Shown: positions 25,431 to 35,776, counted from the first letter of the stretch. The stretch: 64,000 nucleotides of DNA from Nitratiruptor sp. YY08-10 (GCF_016629565.1 NZ_AP023057.1:186001-250000), one strand, 5' to 3'. Translations and numbers: made by a program. The notes: generated from the sequence alone by a model not told the origin.

Positions 25431-26009
25431 ATGGAATATATCGTAGAAAAAATTGGAATGAGCAGAACCATTTCGGTTCCAAGTGTACCTGTCACACTTT
25501 TGAAGGTAAAAGAAGCAAAAGTTTGTGAACTTTTGGAAGGTGGGAAGGCTATCGTAGCATATTCTCAAGGTAAAAAAAGAAATAAAGCAATCGAAGGGCA
25601 GCAGAAAAAATATGGTCTCAGCCCAGAATTTAACAGATTTATAACTTTGAAAGTTGCAAATACAGAAGCTGGTGATCTTGATGTGACACCACTCAGTGAA
25701 GCGAAAAGAATCAAAACAAGCTTCAACTCCAAAGGTCGAGGTTTCAGCGGGGTTGTAAAGCGATGGAATTTCGCTGGTGGTCCGGACAGCCACGGTTCAC
25801 GATTTCACAGAGCACCCGGTTCAGTGGGTATGTGTGAATGGCCTGGTCGAATCATGCCAGGACAAAAGATGCCAGGACAATATGGAAATAAAAAAGTGAC
25901 TGTTCAAAACGAAGTTGTAAGTTTCGATCCAGAGAACATGATCTTGGTAGTGAAAGGTTCAATTCCTGGACCTAACGGAGCACTCGGTAAAGTAAGGATT
26001 GTGAAATGA
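25431..26009 (+). CDS. rplC: 50S ribosomal protein L3
   Basis: The 192-residue protein carries the L3 loop signature [20 protein letters not shown] then [14 protein letters not shown]. This loop reaches the peptidyl transferase centre. The C-terminal [14 protein letters not shown] is also typical. It starts 10 bases after rpsJ with GGGGAG before the ATG, and its end overlaps rplD by 4 bases (ATGA). Confidence 0.97.
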   Translation: MEYIVEKIGMSRTISVPSVPVTLLKVKEAKVCELLEGGKAIVAYSQGKKRNKAIEGQQKKYGLSPEFNRFITLKVANTEAGDLDVTPLSEAKRIKTSFNSKGRGFSGVVKRWNFAGGPDSHGSRFHRAPGSVGMCEWPGRIMPGQKMPGQYGNKKVTVQNEVVSFDPENMILVVKGSIPGPNGALGKVRIVK

Positions 26010-26620
26010 GTAAAGCAGTAGTTTTAAATGAAAATTTTGAAAAGGCAAGTGAAGTAGCACTTCCTGAACATTTTCAAGGCATAAACCCACATAACCTTTA
26101 CCTTTATGCAAAAGCGTATGCTGCAAATTTAAGAGCAAACAATGCGCATACGAAAAGCAGAGGCGAAGTAAGCGGCGGTGGAAAAAAACCTTGGCAGCAA
26201 AAAGGTCGAGGTGGTGCACGAGCCGGATCTATTCGATCACCTTTGTTTGTTGGTGGTGGTGTAGCGTTTGGTCCGAAAAACACCAAAAACTACACACAAA
26301 AAGTGAACAAAAAGCAAAAAAGAAAAGCACTCGAATTTGCACTAAACGAAAAAGGTGAGCAGGGTGCTCTTTTCATCGTAGATTCTATTGCGGTAGAGTC
26401 TGGAAAGACCAAAGATGCTGCAGCGATAGTAAATAAAATCGGTGCACGCGATGTATTGGTTGTTAAAGAGAATATTGATGAAAAAACGTTTTTGGCATTT
26501 AGAAACCTGCCAAATGCATATTTGATCGAACCAAACGAACTGAATGCGTATCTCGCAGCGGCCTTTAGAGCTGTAGTGATCGAAAAACCAGTTTGGGAAA
26601 AAATCGTAAAAGAGGGCTAA
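26006..26620 (+). CDS. rplD: 50S ribosomal protein L4
   Basis: The 204-residue L4 shows the tunnel-lining loop [20 protein letters not shown] (residues about 55-74) and the C-terminal globular part with [14 protein letters not shown]. In many bacteria L4 represses its own S10 operon. It is translationally coupled to rplC by a 4-base overlap and followed directly by rplW. Confidence 0.97.
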   Translation: MSKAVVLNENFEKASEVALPEHFQGINPHNLYLYAKAYAANLRANNAHTKSRGEVSGGGKKPWQQKGRGGARAGSIRSPLFVGGGVAFGPKNTKNYTQKVNKKQKRKALEFALNEKGEQGALFIVDSIAVESGKTKDAAAIVNKIGARDVLVVKENIDEKTFLAFRNLPNAYLIEPNELNAYLAAAFRAVVIEKPVWEKIVKEG

Positions 26621-26621
26621 G

Positions 26622-26903
26622 ATGGCAGATATAACAGATATCAAATCAATCATTTATACTGAAAAGAGTTTGGGCCTTCAAGAAGAGGGATATGTCGTTA
26701 TCCAAACAAGTGACAAAATGACAAAGAATCAGCTTAAAGCTGTTTTGAAAGAGTATTTTGGTGTTACTCCCGTAAAAATCAACTCTCTTCGAATGAAGGG
26801 TAAAACGAAAAGATTTCGAGGAGTAGAAGGTAAACGAGATAACTATAAAAAATTCTATGTGAAGCTCCCAGAGGGCGCAAGCATAGAAAGTTTAGCGGTG
26901 TAA
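26622..26903 (+). CDS. rplW: 50S ribosomal protein L23
   Basis: The 93-residue protein has the N-terminal [19 protein letters not shown] and the conserved [19 protein letters not shown] loop ([15 protein letters not shown]). L23 lines the tunnel exit and binds trigger factor and SRP. The gene starts one base after the rplD stop. Confidence 0.96.
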   Translation: MADITDIKSIIYTEKSLGLQEEGYVVIQTSDKMTKNQLKAVLKEYFGVTPVKINSLRMKGKTKRFRGVEGKRDNYKKFYVKLPEGASIESLAV

Positions 26904-26913
26904 GGATAGAGAC

Positions 26914-27741
26914 ATGGCAATAAAAAAATATAAACCGTATACGCCCAGCCGACGCTTTATGAGCGTTGTGGACAGCAGTGATATCACTGCAAAACCTAGT
27001 GTTCGAAAACTCTTGGTAAAACTCCCGGCACGTGCGGGACGAAACAACCAAGGACGAATCACTTCCAGACACAGAGAAGCTGGAGCAAAAAAACTGTATC
27101 GAATCATCGATTTTAAACGAAACAAATTTGGTGTGCCAGGACGTGTGGCAACAATCGAGTATGATCCATACAGAAACTGTCGAATCGCTTTGGTTGTTTA
27201 CAGAGACGGTGATAAAAGATATATTATTCAGCCAAGCGGATTGAAAGTTGGTGATACTGTAGAAGCGGCTGAAGCTGGATTAGATGTATTGCCGGGCAAC
27301 GCTATGAAGCTAAAAAATATTCCTGTTGGTACGCTTGTACACAACATCGAAATGAAACCCGGAAAAGGCGGACAGCTTGCGCGAAGCGCCGGAGCATATG
27401 CACAGATTATGGGTCGAGAAGACAAATATGTCATTTTGCGACTTCCTAGTGGCGAAATGAGAAAAATTCTTGGTGAGTGTATGGCAACAATCGGTGTTGT
27501 TGGAAACGAAGAGTACGCCAACATCGTAATCGGTAAAGCTGGTCGAAATAGACACAGAGGTATCCGACCGCAAACGAGAGGTTCAGCAATGAACCCAGTT
27601 GATCACCCACACGGTGGTGGTGAAGGAAAAACCGGTCCAAGTGGTCACCCTGTAACACCTTGGGGTATGCCAACCAAAGGTTATAAGACACGACGCAAAA
27701 AACCAAGCGACAAGCTTATAATCTCAAGAAGAAAGAAATAA
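26914..27741 (+). CDS. rplB: 50S ribosomal protein L2
   Basis: The 275-residue protein has the basic N-terminus [13 protein letters not shown], the core signature [20 protein letters not shown] and the catalytic-site loop [18 protein letters not shown]. That loop contains the conserved His near the peptidyl transferase centre. It ends with a basic tail. Most of its arginines are CGA or AGA. Confidence 0.98.
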   Translation: MAIKKYKPYTPSRRFMSVVDSSDITAKPSVRKLLVKLPARAGRNNQGRITSRHREAGAKKLYRIIDFKRNKFGVPGRVATIEYDPYRNCRIALVVYRDGDKRYIIQPSGLKVGDTVEAAEAGLDVLPGNAMKLKNIPVGTLVHNIEMKPGKGGQLARSAGAYAQIMGREDKYVILRLPSGEMRKILGECMATIGVVGNEEYANIVIGKAGRNRHRGIRPQTRGSAMNPVDHPHGGGEGKTGPSGHPVTPWGMPTKGYKTRRKKPSDKLIISRRKK

Positions 27742-27752
27742 GAGGGTAGAAG

Positions 27753-28034
27753 ATGGCAAGAAGTATTAAAAAGGGTCCATTCGTAGATGACCATCTCATG
27801 AAAAAAGTACTCAAAGCAAAAGAGAGCGGAGACAAAAAGCCTATCAAAACATGGTCTCGAAGAAGTACAATCGTTCCTGAAATGATCGGACTTACTATCA
27901 ACGTGCATAACGGACGACAATTTGTTCCTGTGTACATTACAGAAAACCATGTGGGCTTCAAGCTTGGTGAATTTGCACCTACAAGAACTTTTAAAGGCCA
28001 CAAAGGCTCTGTTCAAAAGAAAATCGGGAAATAA
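27753..28034 (+). CDS. rpsS: 30S ribosomal protein S19
   Basis: The 93-residue protein starts [19 protein letters not shown] and contains [20 protein letters not shown] then GHKLGEF-like [19 protein letters not shown], both diagnostic. S19 contacts S13 and the A-site finger in the 30S head. AGAGGGTAGAAG precedes the ATG. Confidence 0.97.
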
Positions 28035-28043
28035 GGATAGGTG

Positions 28044-28370
28044 ATGAGTAAAGCGGTATTGAGATTTATTCGACTCTCACCTACTAAAGCGAGATTGATC
28101 GCTCGCGAGGTGCAGGGTATGAATGCGGAAGAGGCATTGGCGGCATTGGAGTTTATGCCAAACAAAGCGGCAAAAGTAATCTCAAAAGTGATTACGAGCG
28201 CTGTAGCAAATGGCGGATATGAGCCTGAAGAGGTTGTGATCACATCTTGCCGAGTAGACAGAGGTCCTTACCTAAAACGATTTCGACCAAGAGCGAGAGG
28301 TCGAGCCAGCAGAATCATGAAGCCAACTTCCCATGTGTATGTGGAAGTAGCACAAAAGAAGGATAGCTAA
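28044..28370 (+). CDS. rplV: 50S ribosomal protein L22
   Basis: The 108-residue protein has [20 protein letters not shown] at the start and [20 protein letters not shown] near the end, the tunnel beta-hairpin of L22. A GTG lies one codon upstream; the ATG is preferred because AAGGA is then 6 bases away. It overlaps the rpsC start by one base. Confidence 0.95.
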   Translation: MSKAVLRFIRLSPTKARLIAREVQGMNAEEALAALEFMPNKAAKVISKVITSAVANGGYEPEEVVITSCRVDRGPYLKRFRPRARGRASRIMKPTSHVYVEVAQKKDS

Positions 28371-29059
28371 TGGGTCAAAAAGTCAATCCGATTGGTTTAA
28401 GACTTGGAATCAACAGAAACTGGGAGTCACGATGGTTTCCGGATTTCAATAAAATGCCGGAAAGAGTCGAAGAAGATAATAAAATCAGAAAGTTTTTGAA
28501 AAAAGAGCTCTACTATGCAGGAATCAGCAATATTATCATAGAGCGAACAGCGAAAAAACTTCGTGTAACAATTGTAGCGGCAAGACCTGGAATCATCATC
28601 GGTAAAAAAGGTGCCGATATCGAAAAATTGAAACAGAAGCTTCAAAAGCTTGTTGGCAAAGAAGTTTTTATCAATATTAAAGAAGAGAAACGACCACAAG
28701 CATCTGCGCAGCTTGCTGCTGAGAACGTTGCAACGCAACTTGAAAGACGGGTTGCTTTTAGACGAGCCATGAAAAAAGTTATCCAAGCAGCGCAAAAAGC
28801 TGGCGTAAAAGGAATCAAAGTTCAAGTTGCCGGACGACTTGGCGGAGCTGAAATGGCTCGGACTGAGTGGTATCTTGAAGGAAGGGTTCCTCTTCATACA
28901 TTGAGAGCAAAAATTGATTACGGTTTTGCAGAAGCGCATACAACCTATGGAGTGATCGGGGTTAAAGTTTGGATCTTTAAAGGTGAAGTTCTTCAAAAAG
29001 GAATTCGACCAGAGCCAACTGAAAGACCTCGACGAAGAGCTCCAAGAAGGAGAAGCTAA
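28370..29059 (+). CDS. rpsC: 30S ribosomal protein S3
   Basis: The 229-residue protein begins [20 protein letters not shown] and contains the KH domain with [16 protein letters not shown]. The S3 C-terminal domain follows with [20 protein letters not shown]. It ends in an Arg-rich tail. S3 helps form the mRNA entry channel. It is coupled to rplV by the shared base. Confidence 0.97.
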   Translation: MGQKVNPIGLRLGINRNWESRWFPDFNKMPERVEEDNKIRKFLKKELYYAGISNIIIERTAKKLRVTIVAARPGIIIGKKGADIEKLKQKLQKLVGKEVFINIKEEKRPQASAQLAAENVATQLERRVAFRRAMKKVIQAAQKAGVKGIKVQVAGRLGGAEMARTEWYLEGRVPLHTLRAKIDYGFAEAHTTYGVIGVKVWIFKGEVLQKGIRPEPTERPRRRAPRRRS

Positions 29060-29061
29060 TC

Positions 29062-29487
29062 ATGTTGATGCCAAAGAAAACAAAATATAGAAAACAACAA
29101 AAAGGCCGAAACAGAGGTAAAGCTTATAATGGTAACAGCCTCGCCTTCGGAACTATTGGAATCAAAGCCCTTGAACATGGCCGAATTGACTCTCGTCAAA
29201 TTGAGGCTGCAAGGGTTGCAATGACACGGAAAGTAAAAAGAACCGGTAAGATCTGGATACGAGTATTTCCAGATAAACCTTTAACCAAAAAACCATTGGA
29301 GACAAGGATGGGTAAAGGGAAAGGTTCTGTTGAAAAGTGGGTTATGAATATCAAACCTGGCCGAATCATTTACGAAATGGCCGGAGTTGAAGAGAGCCTT
29401 GCAAGAGAAGCGCTCGATCTTGCACGATATAAACTTCCTTTCAAAACAAAAATCGTGACACAAGAGAGTGAAAATGAAATATACTGA
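29062..29487 (+). CDS. rplP: 50S ribosomal protein L16
   Basis: The 141-residue protein starts [19 protein letters not shown] as in the family and contains [20 protein letters not shown] then [17 protein letters not shown]16 organises the A-site region of the 50S subunit. The last codons overlap the start of rpmC by 14 bases. Confidence 0.97.
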   Translation: MLMPKKTKYRKQQKGRNRGKAYNGNSLAFGTIGIKALEHGRIDSRQIEAARVAMTRKVKRTGKIWIRVFPDKPLTKKPLETRMGKGKGSVEKWVMNIKPGRIIYEMAGVEESLAREALDLARYKLPFKTKIVTQESENEIY

Positions 29488-29668
29488 GATAAAAGAGAAG
29501 AGCCTACAAGAGCTCGAAGGGTTGTTGAAAGAGAAGAAGTTGGAGCTGTTCGGGCTTCGAATGAAGCTCAAAACTATGCAGCTTCAGGATACGAGTGCGA
29601 TTAGAAAAACAAGAAAAGATATCGCACGCATCAAGACTGCAATCGCAGAAAAAAGAAGGGCTGGATAA
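29474..29668 (+). CDS. rpmC: 50S ribosomal protein L29
   Basis: A 64-residue helical-hairpin protein: [20 protein letters not shown] followed by [20 protein letters not shown] and [14 protein letters not shown] two codons upstream is possible, but the ATG gives the family N-terminus with AGAGAG before it. The gene starts inside rplP and its stop shares a base with the rpsQ start. Confidence 0.95.
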   Translation: MKYTEIKEKSLQELEGLLKEKKLELFGLRMKLKTMQLQDTSAIRKTRKDIARIKTAIAEKRRAG

Positions 29669-29919
29669 TGGCTTACAAAAGAGTTATTCAAGGAAAAGTG
29701 GTAAAGAAAAGTGGTGATAAAACAGTTTCGCTTCTTGTAGAGCGAAAAGTTGTACACCCAAAATATCACAAAATTGTTAAAAGATTTAAAAAATATCTTG
29801 TGCATGATGAGCACAATAAAGCAAAAGTTGGTGATATCGTTACTGCCGTAGAGTGTAGACCGATTTCCAAACGAAAATCTTTTAGGCTCAAAGAGATCGT
29901 TCAGGCAGGAGTTGAGTAA
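29668..29919 (+). CDS. rpsQ: 30S ribosomal protein S17
   Basis: The 83-residue OB-fold protein has [20 protein letters not shown] and the family motif [19 protein letters not shown] then [19 protein letters not shown]. It is an early 16S rRNA binder. It is joined to both neighbours by single-base overlaps. Confidence 0.97.
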   Translation: MAYKRVIQGKVVKKSGDKTVSLLVERKVVHPKYHKIVKRFKKYLVHDEHNKAKVGDIVTAVECRPISKRKSFRLKEIVQAGVE

Positions 29920-30287
29920 TGATTCAAAGTTTTACAAGACTAAACGTCGCTGATAATAGCGGCGCTAAAGAGATCATGGCTATTAAAGTGCTTGGAGGCT
30001 CAAAGAGACGATATGCCTCTGTAGGTGATGTTATCGTTGCATCTGTAAAGAAAGCTTTGCCAAACGGTAAAGTAAAAAAGGGTCAAGTTGTTAAAGCTGT
30101 TGTTGTACGAACAAAGAAAGAGATTCAAAGAGAAAACGGATCTTTAATTCGATTTGATGACAATGCAGCAGTTATTCTTGATAACAAAAATGAACCGATC
30201 GGTACTCGTATCTTCGGTCCCGTTGCCAGAGAGGTTCGATATAAAAACTTTATGAAAATAGTTTCTCTTGCACCGGAGGTGCTCTAA
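29919..30287 (+). CDS. rplN: 50S ribosomal protein L14
   Basis: The 122-residue protein carries [20 protein letters not shown] at the start, [20 protein letters not shown] in the middle and [20 protein letters not shown] at the end, all standard L14 blocks. L14 sits at the subunit interface and contacts L19. It is coupled to rpsQ and rplX. Confidence 0.98.
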   Translation: MIQSFTRLNVADNSGAKEIMAIKVLGGSKRRYASVGDVIVASVKKALPNGKVKKGQVVKAVVVRTKKEIQRENGSLIRFDDNAAVILDNKNEPIGTRIFGPVAREVRYKNFMKIVSLAPEVL

Positions 30288-30526
30288 TGGCTAAGTTTAA
30301 AATCAAAAAAGGCGATATGGTTGAAATCATCGCCGGAGACGATAAGGGAAAAAGAGGCGAAGTACTTCAAGTGCTTCCAAAAAAAGAGGCTGTTATTGTT
30401 GCTGGATGCAAAGTGGCAAAAAAGGCTGTAAAGCCAAGTGAACAGCATCCTGAAGGCGGATTTGTCAATAAAGAGATGCCTATTCATATCTCGAATGTGC
30501 GAAAAGTAGAAGGTGGTGCGTCATGA
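30287..30526 (+). CDS. rplX: 50S ribosomal protein L24
   Basis: The 79-residue protein has the KOW motif region [20 protein letters not shown] and the later [21 protein letters not shown]24 starts 50S assembly. It is shorter than the E. coli protein (104) but normal for this phylum. It overlaps rplE by 4 bases. Confidence 0.96.
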   Translation: MAKFKIKKGDMVEIIAGDDKGKRGEVLQVLPKKEAVIVAGCKVAKKAVKPSEQHPEGGFVNKEMPIHISNVRKVEGGAS

Positions 30527-31074
30527 CATTGGAACTCAAGAAAAAATATCAAGAAGAGGTTGCACCAGCATTAAAAGAGGAGCTTGGACTTGCAAATCCG
30601 ATGCTGACTCCAAAGCTTGAAAAAATTGTGATCAGCGTTGGTGCCGGCGAAGCAAGTCGTGATAGTAAACTCATGCAAAATATCCAAGATACTATCAGTC
30701 TTATTGCTGGTCAACATGCCGTTGTAACAAAAGCAAGAAAGAGTGAGGCTGGATTTAAAATTCGTGAAGGAATGCCGGTAGGTGTACGGGTAACGCTTCG
30801 TGGTGATAGAATGTGGAACTTTTTGCAAAAGCTTATTTACATTGCGTTACCAAGAGTGAAAGACTTTCGAGGTCTTCCACGAAACGGTTTTGATGGACGA
30901 GGAAACTACAACTTTGGTCTCGATGAGCAGTTGATGTTTCCAGAAGTGGACTATGACAACATCATCAAAACACACGGAATGAATATTACAATCGTTACAT
31001 CGACAGACAACGACAAAGAAGCGTTTACAATGCTTGAAAAGCTCGGATTCCCATTTGCTAAAGGTGGTAGATAA
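30523..31074 (+). CDS. rplE: 50S ribosomal protein L5
   Basis: The 183-residue protein contains [40 protein letters not shown] and the C-terminal [14 protein letters not shown] block. L5 binds 5S rRNA and contacts the P-site tRNA. Its end shares a base with rpsN. In E. coli the message near here is where S8 represses the spc operon. Confidence 0.97.
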   Translation: MTLELKKKYQEEVAPALKEELGLANPMLTPKLEKIVISVGAGEASRDSKLMQNIQDTISLIAGQHAVVTKARKSEAGFKIREGMPVGVRVTLRGDRMWNFLQKLIYIALPRVKDFRGLPRNGFDGRGNYNFGLDEQLMFPEVDYDNIIKTHGMNITIVTSTDNDKEAFTMLEKLGFPFAKGGR

Positions 31075-31259
31075 TGGCAAAGAAAAGTATGATCGCAAAA
31101 GCGAAAAGAAAGCCAAAATTTAAAGTACGGGCATATACACGATGCCGAATCTGTGGTCGTCCAAAATCTGTATATAGAGATTTTGGTCTTTGTAGAATTT
31201 GTCTTAGAAAAATGGCAAATGAAGGTTTGCTGCCAGGCGTTAAAAAGGCGAGCTGGTAA
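31074..31259 (+). CDS. rpsN: 30S ribosomal protein S14, zinc-binding type Z
   Basis: A 61-residue S14 of the short zinc form. Two CxxC pairs, [20 protein letters not shown], make the zinc ribbon, and it ends [11 protein letters not shown]. Zinc-free S14 is about 101 residues, so the type is clear. No zinc-independent paralogue is visible in the window. A 60-base structured spacer follows before rpsH. Confidence 0.97.
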   Translation: MAKKSMIAKAKRKPKFKVRAYTRCRICGRPKSVYRDFGLCRICLRKMANEGLLPGVKKASW

Positions 31260-31263
31260 TTCA

Positions 31264-31296
31264 CTAATAGGTAGCGGCACAGCCGAACCCTATTAG
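31264..31296 (+). promoter_or_regulatory. Two-stem hairpin in the rpsN-rpsH spacer
   Basis: CTAATAGG pairs perfectly with CCTATTAG, and inside it CGGC-ACA-GCCG forms a second stem. It ends about 23 bases before the rpsH ATG, has no U-run and lies in the middle of the spc operon. It could bind S8, the known autogenous repressor of this operon in E. coli, or act as an RNase III or stability element. Confidence 0.6.
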
Positions 31297-31319
31297 ATAT
31301 TCATGAAGGAGAAAAAAAA

Positions 31320-31724
31320 ATGGTCAATGATATTATTGCCGATTCTATAACGAGAATTAGAAACGCCTCTATTAGAGGACAAGAGGTTACAAAGCTTCTT
31401 TATTCAAAAATTGTAGAAGCAATCGTAAAGATTTTACAGGAAAAAGGGTACATTGAAAGTTATAAGGTTGTCGAAGAAGGCAACAAAAAGTTTATCAATG
31501 TGGTTTTGAAATATGAAGAAGCTGGAAAGAAAAAGAGACCTGTTATCAATGAAATTAAACGAATTTCAAAACCTGGTCGACGTATCTATAAAGGCAAAGA
31601 TGAAATCAAACGATTTAAAAATGGATACGGAACGATTATTGTAAGTACGAGTAAAGGTGTGTTACCTAACGATGAAGCTTACCGCCTAGGTGTTGGCGGC
31701 GAAGTCCTTTGTAGTGTTTGGTAA
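31320..31724 (+). CDS. rpsH: 30S ribosomal protein S8
   Basis: The 134-residue protein starts [20 protein letters not shown] and ends with the signature [20 protein letters not shown] then [10 protein letters not shown]8 binds 16S helix 21 and, in E. coli, its own operon message. A clear AAGGAG stands before the ATG after the hairpin spacer. Structured spacers flank the gene on both sides. Confidence 0.97.
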   Translation: MVNDIIADSITRIRNASIRGQEVTKLLYSKIVEAIVKILQEKGYIESYKVVEEGNKKFINVVLKYEEAGKKKRPVINEIKRISKPGRRIYKGKDEIKRFKNGYGTIIVSTSKGVLPNDEAYRLGVGGEVLCSVW

Positions 31725-31725
31725 T

Positions 31726-31761
31726 ACGATATCCATTCGAGCAATCGTAGAAATATCGTAT
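31726..31761 (+). promoter_or_regulatory. Hairpin in the rpsH-rplF spacer
   Basis: TACGATAT and ATATCGTA form a perfect 8-bp stem around a 20-base loop that can itself partly pair. It begins one base after the rpsH stop and ends 11 bases before the rplF ATG, just before the AAAGGA site. No U-run follows. Confidence 0.5.
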
Positions 31762-31772
31762 AAAGGAAAAAA

Positions 31773-32309
31773 ATGAGTAGAATAGGAAAACAACCGGTTA
31801 CGATACCAAGTGGTGTCGATGTAAAAATTGAAAACGGAAAAATTATTGCCAAAAAAGGCAATCTTACACAAGAAATTGAATTTGGTAATCGTGTCAATGT
31901 TTCAATCGAAGATAATAAAATCGTTTTTTCGCCAGCAGGTGAAGACAAACAATCCAAAGCATTTTGGGGAACATACCGAGCATTAACAAACAATGCGATC
32001 GAAGGCCTAACAAAAGGCTTTGAAAAGAAACTTGAAATCAACGGTGTTGGATACAGAGCTGCAGTAAAAGGAAAAGAGCTTGAATTGCAGCTTGGTTTTT
32101 CACATCCGATTCTCTATCCTATTCCAGAAGGTATACAGATCAGTGTTGAAAAAAATATCATCACGGTCAAGGGCCACGATAAACAAAAAGTTGGCCAGGT
32201 AGCAGCTGAGATTAGAAGCTTCAGACCACCTGAACCTTATAAAGGCAAAGGTGTGAAATATGTTGATGAAGTTATCATCAGAAAAGCTGGTAAGACAGCG
32301 AAGAAGTAA
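31773..32309 (+). CDS. rplF: 50S ribosomal protein L6
   Basis: The 178-residue protein has the two repeated L6 domains: [20 protein letters not shown] at the start, [20 protein letters not shown] then GYRAAVKG in the middle, and the C-terminal [20 protein letters not shown] signature. L6 sits near the factor-binding site. AAAGGA precedes the ATG. Confidence 0.97.
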   Translation: MSRIGKQPVTIPSGVDVKIENGKIIAKKGNLTQEIEFGNRVNVSIEDNKIVFSPAGEDKQSKAFWGTYRALTNNAIEGLTKGFEKKLEINGVGYRAAVKGKELELQLGFSHPILYPIPEGIQISVEKNIITVKGHDKQKVGQVAAEIRSFRPPEPYKGKGVKYVDEVIIRKAGKTAKK

Positions 32310-32319
32310 AGGGTAGGTT

Positions 32320-32676
32320 ATGAGAGAGAGTATTCAAAGAAGAAAAAATAGATTGAGAATAAAAAGAAAAAGAAGAGTTCGAGGAAAGATCACAGGAAGT
32401 GCTGATCGACCTCGTGTATCCATTTTTAAGTCCAATAGACACTTTTATGCACAAGCTATCGATGATACAAAAGGGCATACTCTTGCCTATAGTGATGGTG
32501 CGAAATTGGGCGTAAAAGTAAATAAAGAGGATGTGAAAAAAGTTGCTGAGGATTTGGCTGGAAAGCTTAAAGCTCTCAACATAGAGACAATCGTGTTTGA
32601 TAGAAACGGATATCTCTACCATGGTGTGGTAGCGTCCTTTGCTGATGCTTTACGAGAAAACGGAATCAAGTTTTAG
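32320..32676 (+). CDS. rplR: 50S ribosomal protein L18
   Basis: The 118-residue protein has a Lys/Arg-rich N-terminus and the family blocks [20 protein letters not shown] and [20 protein letters not shown] then REKGI-like RENGIKF. L18 binds 5S rRNA together with L5. It lies 10 bases from rplF and 9 from rpsE. Confidence 0.97.
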   Translation: MRESIQRRKNRLRIKRKRRVRGKITGSADRPRVSIFKSNRHFYAQAIDDTKGHTLAYSDGAKLGVKVNKEDVKKVAEDLAGKLKALNIETIVFDRNGYLYHGVVASFADALRENGIKF

Positions 32677-32685
32677 GGGTAGTCA

Positions 32686-33129
32686 ATGGAAAAATGGAAT
32701 AGAGAAGAATTCGAAGAGGTTGTCGTAAATATCAGTCGTGTCACCAAAGTTGTAAAAGGTGGACGACGATTTCGATTTAGTGCACTTGTTGTTGTAGGCG
32801 ACAAAAAGGGTCACGTTGGATATGGTATCGGGAAAGCGAAAGAGGTTCCTGATGCTATTAAAAAAGCGATCGATAATGCATTTAAAAATATAACAACTGT
32901 ACATATCAAAGGTACTACAATTGCTCACGATATTGAGCATAAGTATAATGCAAGCAAAATACTGCTCAAGCCTGCAAGTCAGGGTACCGGTGTAATCGCT
33001 GGTGGTGCAGCAAGACCAGTACTAGAACTTGCTGGAATTCAAGATATTTTGACAAAATCACTTGGTTCCAACAACCCTGCAACACTAGTTCGTGCAACTA
33101 TTGAAGCATTAGAGCGAATAAAAGGATAA
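32686..33129 (+). CDS. rpsE: 30S ribosomal protein S5
   Basis: The 147-residue protein contains the S5 signature [20 protein letters not shown] then [17 protein letters not shown], and the C-terminal [21 protein letters not shown]5 helps decoding accuracy and mRNA entry. rplO follows after only 3 bases; rpmD (L30), which lies between them in E. coli, is absent. Confidence 0.97.
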   Translation: MEKWNREEFEEVVVNISRVTKVVKGGRRFRFSALVVVGDKKGHVGYGIGKAKEVPDAIKKAIDNAFKNITTVHIKGTTIAHDIEHKYNASKILLKPASQGTGVIAGGAARPVLELAGIQDILTKSLGSNNPATLVRATIEALERIKG

Positions 33130-33132
33130 GCA

Positions 33133-33534
33133 ATGGCACTACACAATCTACAACCAGCACCTGGAAGTACACACAAAACGAAAAGAGTAGGCCGAGGTCA
33201 AGGAAGTGGCATGGGGAAAACCGCCACAAGAGGTCAAAAAGGTCAAAAGAGTAGAACTGGATACTCACAGAAAAGGGGATTTGAAGGTGGTCAGCAACCT
33301 TTACAAAGAAGACTCCCAAAAGTTGGTTTTACATCCAATGTCGTAAAACCACATGCAATTAATGTAGACAAAGTGAAAAAAGTTGCCCAGTTGGAAGAGA
33401 TAACTATGGAAACTATCCGAAGTGTCTATAAGTTACCTAAATATGTAACAAGAGTAAAATTGATTGGGAGCAGTGTACAAGAGATCGTCTCTAAAATTAA
33501 AGACGATAACATCTCTTATAGTGGACGAAAATAA
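33133..33534 (+). CDS. rplO: 50S ribosomal protein L15
   Basis: The 133-residue protein starts [20 protein letters not shown] and has the Gly-rich [20 protein letters not shown] then [19 protein letters not shown]15 is a late 50S assembly protein. Its C-terminal part is a little short compared with E. coli (144). It overlaps the secY start by one base. Confidence 0.96.
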   Translation: MALHNLQPAPGSTHKTKRVGRGQGSGMGKTATRGQKGQKSRTGYSQKRGFEGGQQPLQRRLPKVGFTSNVVKPHAINVDKVKKVAQLEEITMETIRSVYKLPKYVTRVKLIGSSVQEIVSKIKDDNISYSGRK

Positions 33535-34796
33535 TGAGTCGCGCACTCATAAACAAGATCCTCATTACGCTGGGATTTCTCTTTTTATATAGAGTCCTGG
33601 CGTATGTGCCGGTTCCTGGAGTAAATATTGACATAGTGAAAGAGTTTTTTGATTCCCAAAGCGGCAATGCCTTAGGAATGTTCAATATGTTCAGCGGAAA
33701 CGCTGTACGAAGACTCAGTATCATTTCATTGGGAATCATGCCCTACATCACCGCTTCTATTATTATGGAACTTCTTGCTGCAACATTTCCAAGTCTAGCT
33801 CAGATGAAAAAAGAGCGAGACGGAATGACCAAATATATGCAGATCATCAGATATGCAACTATTGTGATAACACTTATCCAGGCAATTGGTGTGTCAATTG
33901 GTCTGCAAAGTTTAACAGGCCGTGGCGGGGAAAGTGCCATTATGATCGATATGCCTACTTTTGTAACGGTTGCTGCTATCAGTATGCTTGCAGGTACTAT
34001 GATATTGATGTGGATAGGAGAGCAGATTACGCAAAAAGGTATAGGGAACGGTATATCACTGATCATTTTTGCTGGAATTGTCTCAGGAATACCGACTGCT
34101 ATTGGTGGAACTATCAATCTTGTCAATACAGGTGAAATGAATTTCCTCGTTTTAATAGCTATCGTAGCCATTATTTTAGTTACAGTCGGGTTTATCATCT
34201 ATGTAGAATTGGCTGAACGCAGAATCCCGATATCCTATTCAAGAAAAGTGTTGATGCAAAATCAGAAAAAAAGAATTATGAACTATATTCCTATCAAAGT
34301 AAACTTGAGTGGAGTCATTCCGCCGATTTTTGCTTCTGCAATTCTCATGTTTCCATCAACGATTTTACAATCAAGCACAAATCCGATTGTGCAAAAGATT
34401 TCAGATATTTTGAATCCCAACGGATTTGTTTTTAATGCATTAATGTTTTTCCTTGTTATCTTTTTTGCTTATTTTTATGCATCTATTGTTTTCAATGCAA
34501 AAGACATTGCGGACAATCTCAAGCGTCAAGGCGGATTTATTCCAGGGGTCCGTCCGGGTGAGCCAACTGCGGCATATCTGAATGAAGTGGCAAGCAGACT
34601 GACATTTTGGGGTGCCATCTATCTAGGTATCATCTCAACGCTCCCATGGGTTTTGGTTAAGGCGATGGGTGTGCCGTTCTATTTTGGTGGAACAGCTGTA
34701 TTGATCGTAGTTCAGGTAGCTCTTGATACGATGCGAAAAATCGAGGCACAGATCTATATGAACCGTTATGAAACACTGAGTGCTGTGGGTCTTTGA
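33534..34796 (+). CDS. secY: Protein translocase subunit SecY
   Basis: SecY forms the protein-conducting channel of the inner membrane. The 420-residue protein has about ten membrane segments and the family blocks YRVLAYVPVPGVNIDIVKEF, SLGIMPYITASIIMELLAA and GIGNGISLIIFAGIVSGIP. The cytoplasmic loop VRPGEPTAAYLNEVASRLTF is also typical. secE and its tRNA/tuf neighbourhood are elsewhere in the window. The stop overlaps the map start. Confidence 0.98.
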   Translation: MSRALINKILITLGFLFLYRVLAYVPVPGVNIDIVKEFFDSQSGNALGMFNMFSGNAVRRLSIISLGIMPYITASIIMELLAATFPSLAQMKKERDGMTKYMQIIRYATIVITLIQAIGVSIGLQSLTGRGGESAIMIDMPTFVTVAAISMLAGTMILMWIGEQITQKGIGNGISLIIFAGIVSGIPTAIGGTINLVNTGEMNFLVLIAIVAIILVTVGFIIYVELAERRIPISYSRKVLMQNQKKRIMNYIPIKVNLSGVIPPIFASAILMFPSTILQSSTNPIVQKISDILNPNGFVFNALMFFLVIFFAYFYASIVFNAKDIADNLKRQGGFIPGVRPGEPTAAYLNEVASRLTFWGAIYLGIISTLPWVLVKAMGVPFYFGGTAVLIVVQVALDTMRKIEAQIYMNRYETLSAVGL

Positions 34797-35557
34797 TGGC
34801 TATCGCAATTAGAAAACCTGCTGAGATAGAAAAACTTCGTAAAGCAAATATAATCGTTGCAAAAACACTGAACTATCTCAAAGAGAAATGCCAGCCTGGC
34901 GTTTCTCTCAAAGAACTTGATCAAATGGGTGAGGAGTATATAAGAAGCCTGGGAGCACGACCATCTTTCAAAGGACTATACGGTTTTCCAGCATCTGTGT
35001 GTACCTCGGTCAATGAAGTTATCATTCATGGAATCCCTACGGACTATCGTCTTCAAGAGGGCGATATCGTAGGACTTGATATCGGTACCGAACTTGATGG
35101 ATGGTATGGAGATGCGGCAATTACAGTAGGTGTTGGTGCAGTTTCGAAAAAAGATGAAGAACTTATCAATGTAGCCAAAGATACTCTCTACTACGCAATC
35201 GATATTATTAAAGCTGGCATGCGTTTTAAAGAATTAAGTTATGAGATAGAAAAATATATCCGCTCACGGGGATATGTACCACTCCACGGCTTTTGTGGAC
35301 ATGGCATTGGAAGAAAACCCCATGAAGAGCCAGAGATTCCCAATTACCTTGAACATGGATCACCAAAAAGTGGACCCAAAATCAAAAATGGCATGGTATT
35401 TTGTCTTGAACCTATGATCTGTCAAAAACTTGGCACTCCGAAAATTCTTGAAGACAAATGGTCTGTCGTGAGTGAGGATGGTCTTCGAGGCAGTCATTAT
35501 GAACATACCGTTGCAATTATAAATAATAAAGCAGAGATATTAAGCAAGGAGGATTAA
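34796..35557 (+). CDS. map: Type I methionine aminopeptidase
   Basis: The 253-residue enzyme removes the initiator Met. Metal ligands are visible in the pita-bread fold: VGLDIGTELDGWYGDAAIT (two Asp), HGFCGHGIGRKPHEEPEIP (His), FCLEPMIC (Glu) and GSHYEHTVAI (Glu). The ATG overlapping the secY stop is chosen; a TTG lies one codon before. adk, often next to map, is absent. Confidence 0.96.
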   Translation: MAIAIRKPAEIEKLRKANIIVAKTLNYLKEKCQPGVSLKELDQMGEEYIRSLGARPSFKGLYGFPASVCTSVNEVIIHGIPTDYRLQEGDIVGLDIGTELDGWYGDAAITVGVGAVSKKDEELINVAKDTLYYAIDIIKAGMRFKELSYEIEKYIRSRGYVPLHGFCGHGIGRKPHEEPEIPNYLEHGSPKSGPKIKNGMVFCLEPMICQKLGTPKILEDKWSVVSEDGLRGSHYEHTVAIINNKAEILSKED

Positions 35558-35776
35558 ATGGCAAAAGATGATGTTATAGAAGTGGACGGTGTAGTCAAAG
35601 AGGCGTTACCAAATGCGATGTTTCGAGTTGAACTGGAAAATGGGCACGTAGTTTTATGCCACATTGCTGGCAAAATGAGAATGCATTACATCAAAATACT
35701 TCCAGGTGATAAAGTAAAAGTAGAGTTGACTCCATACAGCCTCGACAAAGGTCGAATAACTTTTCGATATAAATAA
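35558..35776 (+). CDS. infA: Translation initiation factor IF-1
   Basis: The 72-residue OB-fold protein starts [20 protein letters not shown] and contains [20 protein letters not shown] then [18 protein letters not shown]-1 blocks the A site during initiation. It begins directly after the map stop with AAGGAGG just before the ATG. Confidence 0.98.
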   Translation: MAKDDVIEVDGVVKEALPNAMFRVELENGHVVLCHIAGKMRMHYIKILPGDKVKVELTPYSLDKGRITFRYK

